Source: an uncultured bacterium
GTDB lineage: Bacteria; Bacillota; Clostridia; Oscillospirales; Acutalibacteraceae
Reading direction: 5' to 3'
NCBI GenBank assembly: GCA_905215105.1
Contig: CAJMOI010000094.1
Coordinates: 1-7,567, forward strand
Length of the DNA: 7,567 bases
The stretch's first letter is position 1. Every line of letters starts with the position of its first letter. A program made the position numbers and the translations under genes. Below, piece after piece: positions 4,456 through 7,567 of this stretch. The notes beneath the pieces are model-generated. The model worked only from the letters and a program-made list of their open reading frames with translations. It was not told the origin of the DNA and did no database searches.

Positions 4456-6726
4456 TCAGCGCTTGTAGTAGTTAATCAGACAGCCGTCCAGCAGAATCTG
4501 GCGCTCGTCGTCGGTGAGAGCCGCGATGGACAGGGTAAATTCCCTGGCCTCGTCGCCCAGCACATAGGCGGGAATAGAGGAAATTTCACCCTTTTCCAGA
4601 ATGGCGCGGGCATTGGGAACGAGGATGTAGTCGCCCAGCTGGAAGGGCGTTTCGCCCTCAAACTGGAAGGGCAGCATACCCCAGTTGATGAGGTTGGAGC
4701 GGTAGCGCTTGGTGGCGTATTCCACGGCAATGTTGGCGCCTGCGCCCAGCACACGCTGGCAGCTGGCAGCCTGCTCACGGGCGGAGCCGTCGCCGGGCTT
4801 CACGGCGTAAATGGTGGAGGCAATGCCGATGCTGTTCCAATCTGCATTCTCGCAGCCGGGTACCTTGTGTACCTTTTCCAGCAGAGCAGCGTCAGCCTGA
4901 CCGGCGGCACGGGCCTTTTCTTCGGCCTGCACTTCCTTGGCACGTCCCACATAGGCGGGGTCCTTACGGCTCAGGGTGAACTCCGCCAGACCCAGGGGAT
5001 TGGAGCGGAAGGAGCTGGTCTCACCGCTGGGAATCAGCTCGTCGGTGGTGGTCACCGGGTCGGTGATGTAGCTGGTGACTTTCAGCAGCAGGTTCTCGGG
5101 CAGGGGCTGAATCTCCGGCCAGTCCTTGATGTTGGGGCCAAGGCGGAGAATCTCATCGAAGTCGCCCTTTCCGTAACCGGCATAAATGCGGCTGCGGTAA
5201 CTGGAATCGTCGAACTCATAGGCCGGGATGTCGGGGGTGTAGTCGATATCGGTAGCCGGGGTCAGGATGCCGCCCATGCGGGTGGTAGCGGCGATGGAGC
5301 GGGCGTCCATCAGAGCTACGCCGGCAATCTGGCCGTTTCCGGGCTTGGAGCCTTCACGGCTGGGGAAGTTCCGGGTGGTGTGGCGGATGGACAGGGAGCC
5401 GTTGGCGGGCACGTCGCCTGCACCGAAGCAGGGGCCGCAGAAAGCAGTGCGGATGGTTGCGCCGCAAGCCATCAAATCAGCCAGCGCGCCGTTCTTCATC
5501 AGCGCCATCATGGTAGGCTGGCTGCTGGGGTACACGCTCAGGGCATACTCGTCGTTTCCGGCAGAGTGACCCTTGAGAATCTGGGCAGCCTCGCAGATGT
5601 TGGAGTAGGTGCCGCCGGCACAACCGGCGATGACGCCCTGGTCTACGCGGAGACGGCCGTTTTCAATTTTATCCACCAGAGACAGCTTGACCTTGTCGTT
5701 GCCGATGAGGGCCTTGCAGTCCTCTTCGGTCTTGTGGAGGATGTCTTCCAGATTGGCGTTCAGCTCTTCAATGGTGTACACATTGGAGGGATGCATGGGC
5801 AGTGCAATCATGGGACGGATGCTGGACAGGTCCACTTCCACCATGCCGTCATAATAAGCCAGATCAGCGGGAGCCAGCTCTTTGTAGTCGCCGCCGCGGC
5901 CGTGAATGGTCAGGTATTCCCTGGTCTTGTCGTCGGTCTCCCAGATACTGGACAGACAAGTGGTCTCGGTGGTCATCACGTCGATGCCGCTGCGGTATTC
6001 CAGCGCCAGATTGTGAACGCCGGGGCCCACAAACTCCATGACCTTATTTTTGACATAGCCGTTCTTGAACACAGCGCCGATAATGGCCAGCGCCACGTCC
6101 TGGGGGCCAACGCCTGCAACAGGGGTGCCGGTGAGATACACTGCCACCACGCCGGGACGGGCCACGTCATAGGTTCTGCCCAGCAGCTGCTTTGCCAGCT
6201 CGCCGCCGCCTTCACCGATGGCCATGGTGCCCAGTGCGCCATAACGGGTGTGACTGTCGGAGCCCAGAATCATCTTACCGCAGCCAGCGTGCATTTCGCG
6301 CATATACTGGTGAATCACCGCCATGTGAGGGGGCACAAAGATGCCGCCATACTTCTTGGCAGCGGACAGGCCGAACAGGTGGTCATCCTCATTGATGGTG
6401 CCGCCCACGGCGCACAGGCTGTTGTGGCAGTTGGTGAGCACATAGGGCATGGGGAACTTTTCCAGACCGGAAGCGCGGGCTGTTTGAACGATGCCCACAA
6501 AGGTGATATCATGGCTGGCCATGGCGTCGAATTTCAGCTTGAGATTCTCGCTGTCGCCGCTCTGGTTGTGGGCTTGCAGAATGCCCCAGGCCATGGTGCC
6601 GGTTTTGGCGTTGTTGACGGCGGTCTCGTCAAAGCCGAGAGCGCTGAGTTTGGCGGGAGCGTCGTGGTCAGCTGCTACCCACTGGCCGCGTGCATAGTAC
6701 ATGCCGGTTTTGGTGCAGGAAATCAT
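4456..6726 (-). CDS. Aconitase-superfamily hydratase (aconitate hydratase or YbhJ-like)
   Basis: A 756-residue [4Fe-4S] hydro-lyase, cytoplasmic. Its length and motif order are close to mitochondrial-type aconitase. Cluster ligands are C369 (in VIAGCAGGTYSN) and C430/C433 (in FCGPCFGAGD). Active-site GSDSHT is at 155-160 (D157, S158, H159, matching Asp165-Ser166-His167 of mitochondrial aconitase), and the RNF..RE block is at 452-458. The C-terminal swivel domain carries GDGSARE at 645-651, where S648 and R650 match the catalytic Ser642 and Arg644, and RSNLINWGMLPF at 676-687. Ala649 replaces the second serine of the usual SSR motif. The ATG at 6726 has AAGGAGG (6733-6739) 6 bases away. It has its own promoter and terminator, so it is probably monocistronic. 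Citrate/isocitrate isomerisation is possible, but the divergence resembles the YbhJ-type 'hydratase' group whose substrate I do not know. No citrate synthase or isocitrate dehydrogenase gene lies beside it here. Confidence 0.9.
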   Translation of the reverse strand: MISCTKTGMYYARGQWVAADHDAPAKLSALGFDETAVNNAKTGTMAWGILQAHNQSGDSENLKLKFDAMASHDITFVGIVQTARASGLEKFPMPYVLTNCHNSLCAVGGTINEDDHLFGLSAAKKYGGIFVPPHMAVIHQYMREMHAGCGKMILGSDSHTRYGALGTMAIGEGGGELAKQLLGRTYDVARPGVVAVYLTGTPVAGVGPQDVALAIIGAVFKNGYVKNKVMEFVGPGVHNLALEYRSGIDVMTTETTCLSSIWETDDKTREYLTIHGRGGDYKELAPADLAYYDGMVEVDLSSIRPMIALPMHPSNVYTIEELNANLEDILHKTEEDCKALIGNDKVKLSLVDKIENGRLRVDQGVIAGCAGGTYSNICEAAQILKGHSAGNDEYALSVYPSSQPTMMALMKNGALADLMACGATIRTAFCGPCFGAGDVPANGSLSIRHTTRNFPSREGSKPGNGQIAGVALMDARSIAATTRMGGILTPATDIDYTPDIPAYEFDDSSYRSRIYAGYGKGDFDEILRLGPNIKDWPEIQPLPENLLLKVTSYITDPVTTTDELIPSGETSSFRSNPLGLAEFTLSRKDPAYVGRAKEVQAEEKARAAGQADAALLEKVHKVPGCENADWNSIGIASTIYAVKPGDGSAREQAASCQRVLGAGANIAVEYATKRYRSNLINWGMLPFQFEGETPFQLGDYILVPNARAILEKGEISSIPAYVLGDEAREFTLSIAALTDDERQILLDGCLINYYKR

Positions 6727-6783
6727 AGGGAACCTCCTTATATTTGAACATCATTTTTTGCAAGTCGAGCTCACATATACTTC

Positions 6784-6812
6784 ATTATAGCATAAAACAC
6801 CGGAAATCGGAA
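6784..6812 (-). promoter_or_regulatory. Extended -10 promoter for the aconitase-like gene
   Basis: A consensus TATAAT (6784-6789) with the extended TGC just upstream (6790-6792) lies about 57 bases before the start codon. At 17 bases' spacing the -35 is TTCCGA (6807-6812), a weak match, as is common with extended -10 promoters. The start point would be near 6777. The gap 6727-6868 between this gene and the HD gene shows no good terminator, so some readthrough from the HD gene is possible. Confidence 0.7.
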
Positions 6813-6868
6813 GTATGCAGGTCGTATTTTTGAGAGACGCAGTATTTTCTTTTGAAGAAAGAAAGCTT

Positions 6869-7360
6869 TTACTTCCCGCCCTCTAAAAGAACCGTTTCCA
6901 ACAGCTCCCGCCCTGTTTTGGTTTTGAAAAACCGCCGGGCAAAGGCCGGGGAAACCGGTTCACTTTCCAGCAGGTTTACCAGCAGGTCGGCTTCCATGAG
7001 AATTTGCAGCAAGGGATCGATGGTTTCCTCATAGCAGTGGTGTCGAAGCACCAGCGGCAGCACCCTGTCAGCAGCTTCCGGCGGATAGCCTGCTTTCTGC
7101 AAAAACTCCGGTACTATCCGCACCGCTTCCCGGCGCTGGTTCTCCTGACAGGCGTCGCCATAGGTCTCCTTACAGTACCGGATGGGAATGTCGTGGAGAA
7201 TGGCGGCGGCCAAAACAGTCTCCCGCTCTTCCTGTGTCAGATTCTCCCCGTCGGCAATCACTTCACACAGCCCCAGCACCGACAAAATATGGCGGCTTCT
7301 CCGGCTGTGCCCTTTTTCATATTGCAAAGCCAAAAGCAGCAATTTATTTTTCTTTTCCAT
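6869..7360 (-). CDS. HD-domain phosphohydrolase, small
   Basis: A 163-residue soluble protein made almost entirely of one HD domain. Candidate metal ligands in order are H24 (SRRSRHIL), the H56-D57 doublet (AAAILHDIPI), H107/H108 (LVLRHHCYEE) and D125 (LMEADLLVNL), the standard H...HD...H...D arrangement of metal-dependent phosphohydrolases. The substrate cannot be predicted; members of this superfamily act on nucleotides, cyclic dinucleotides, (p)ppGpp or other phosphoesters. It lacks partner domains such as GAF, KH or RelA-type synthetase. The ATG at 7360 is favoured over the ORF's more distant start at 7474, because AGGAGG (7368-7373) is 7 bases upstream and the longer version would run through the tRNA-Cys gene and its terminator. 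It lies directly after the tRNA terminator, with no clear promoter of its own. Confidence 0.85.
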   Translation of the reverse strand: MEKKNKLLLLALQYEKGHSRRSRHILSVLGLCEVIADGENLTQEERETVLAAAILHDIPIRYCKETYGDACQENQRREAVRIVPEFLQKAGYPPEAADRVLPLVLRHHCYEETIDPLLQILMEADLLVNLLESEPVSPAFARRFFKTKTGRELLETVLLEGGK

Positions 7361-7387
7361 TGTACGCCCTCCTGTTTTGCAGATAAC

Positions 7388-7420
7388 AAAAAAATCCCGA
7401 CTGCATAAGCAATCGGGATT
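7388..7420 (-). terminator. Intrinsic terminator of the tRNA-Gly/tRNA-Cys transcript
   Basis: A 12-pair stem (7409-7420 with 7393-7404, one U-G pair) closed by a TTAT loop runs into seven Ts on the minus strand (7388-7394). It starts only 3 bases after the encoded CCA of tRNA-Cys. The HD gene begins 27 bases beyond it, so that gene depends on readthrough or on a promoter hidden in the hairpin. Confidence 0.93.
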
Positions 7421-7423
7421 CTT

Positions 7424-7498
7424 TGGAGGCGACACCCAGATTCGAACTGGGGAATCAGGGTTTTGCAGACCCATGCCTTACCACTTGGCTATGTCGCC
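7424..7498 (-). tRNA. tRNA-Cys (anticodon GCA), CCA encoded
   Basis: A 75-base gene including the encoded CCA (7424-7426). The acceptor stem GGCGACA/TGTCGCC pairs fully, with U as discriminator base, the known identity base for cysteine tRNA. The anticodon loop CTGCAAA gives GCA, reading UGC and UGU. The T arm is CCCAG-TTCGAAT-CTGGG. It closely follows the Bacillus tRNA-Cys pattern as I recall it. The outermost anticodon-stem position appears to be a U-U mismatch (27-43). It lies four bases downstream of tRNA-Gly, so both come from one precursor. Confidence 0.97.
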
Positions 7499-7502
7499 AT
7501 AC

Positions 7503-7567
7503 TGGAGCGGACGACGAGGCTCGAACTCGCTACCTCCACCTTGGCAAGGTGGCGCTCTACCAGATGA
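7503..7567 (-). tRNA. tRNA-Gly (anticodon GCC), 5' end outside the window
   Basis: The 3' 65 bases of a tRNA are present, including encoded CCA (7503-7505). The anticodon stem CCACC/GGTGG encloses TTGCCAA, giving anticodon GCC for glycine (GGC, GGU). The D-arm remnant TCATCTGGTAGAG, the T arm with TTCGAGC, and the 3' acceptor strand CGTCCGC are all normal. About 11 bases of the 5' acceptor and the stem junction are cut off by the window edge. Confidence 0.95.

Noticed and set aside
4443..4456. Two TATAAT-like boxes on the plus strand, one as extended TGCTATAAT, pointing into the 3' end of the aconitase-like gene
   Set aside because: No -35 match at 16-18 bases upstream, and the area is AT-rich; an antisense promoter is possible but unsupported.
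4867..6747. 626-residue plus-strand open frame opposite the aconitase-like gene
   Set aside because: Shadow of a well-supported gene; Gly/Ala/His/Val-rich composition mirrors the opposite strand's codon usage.
6790..6818. GCATA/TATGC and CCG/CGG symmetry between the -35 and -10 of the aconitase-like gene
   Set aside because: The outer and inner arms do not share a centre and are only 5 and 3 bases long; within chance expectation.
6841..6868. TTTCTT/AAGAAA-type hairpin just after the HD gene, considered as its terminator
   Set aside because: The stem is short and all A-T, with no proper T run on the minus strand, so it is unlikely to terminate transcription well.

Overview
This looks like an ordinary housekeeping stretch from a Gram-positive anaerobe. 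The clues are moderately high G+C, strong AGGAGG-type ribosome binding sites 6-7 bases from most starts, a DUF3783 protein, a small HD phosphohydrolase and a zinc-ribbon membrane protein with a Ser/Glu-rich linker. Class Clostridia, perhaps an Oscillospiraceae-like gut bacterium, is my best guess, made from protein style and not from any search.

Every convincing gene lies on the minus strand, so transcription runs from the right end to the left. In that order the window holds: a tRNA-Gly(GCC) cut by the window edge; tRNA-Cys(GCA) four bases further on; a strong intrinsic terminator; a small HD-domain hydrolase; an extended -10 promoter and a 756-residue aconitase-superfamily hydratase with intact Fe-S cysteines; a long, structured terminator; a zinc-ribbon membrane protein followed after 21 bases by a DUF3783 protein; a near-consensus promoter and a terminator-type leader hairpin; CTP synthase (pyrG); and, 42 bases later, the CCA-adding enzyme (cca), which runs off the left edge.

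There are three functional themes. The first is tRNA supply and end repair: two tRNA genes, and CCA nucleotidyltransferase downstream of pyrG. CTP synthase makes the CTP that the CCA enzyme uses, so a pyrG-cca transcript would be metabolically sensible. The second is a stand-alone aconitase-like enzyme whose substrate cannot be read from sequence. The third is a two-gene zinc-ribbon/DUF3783 unit of unknown role. No mobile element, CRISPR array, phage gene or defence system was seen.

The most interesting signals are in RNA: an attenuator-like hairpin between the pyrG promoter and pyrG, without the initiating G run used by the Bacillus-type pyrG switch; a hairpin that would bury the cca ribosome binding site; and an unusually long rod-like structure at the end of the aconitase transcript. 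I see no evidence for an exotic new multi-gene system. No gap between genes exceeds 300 bases.
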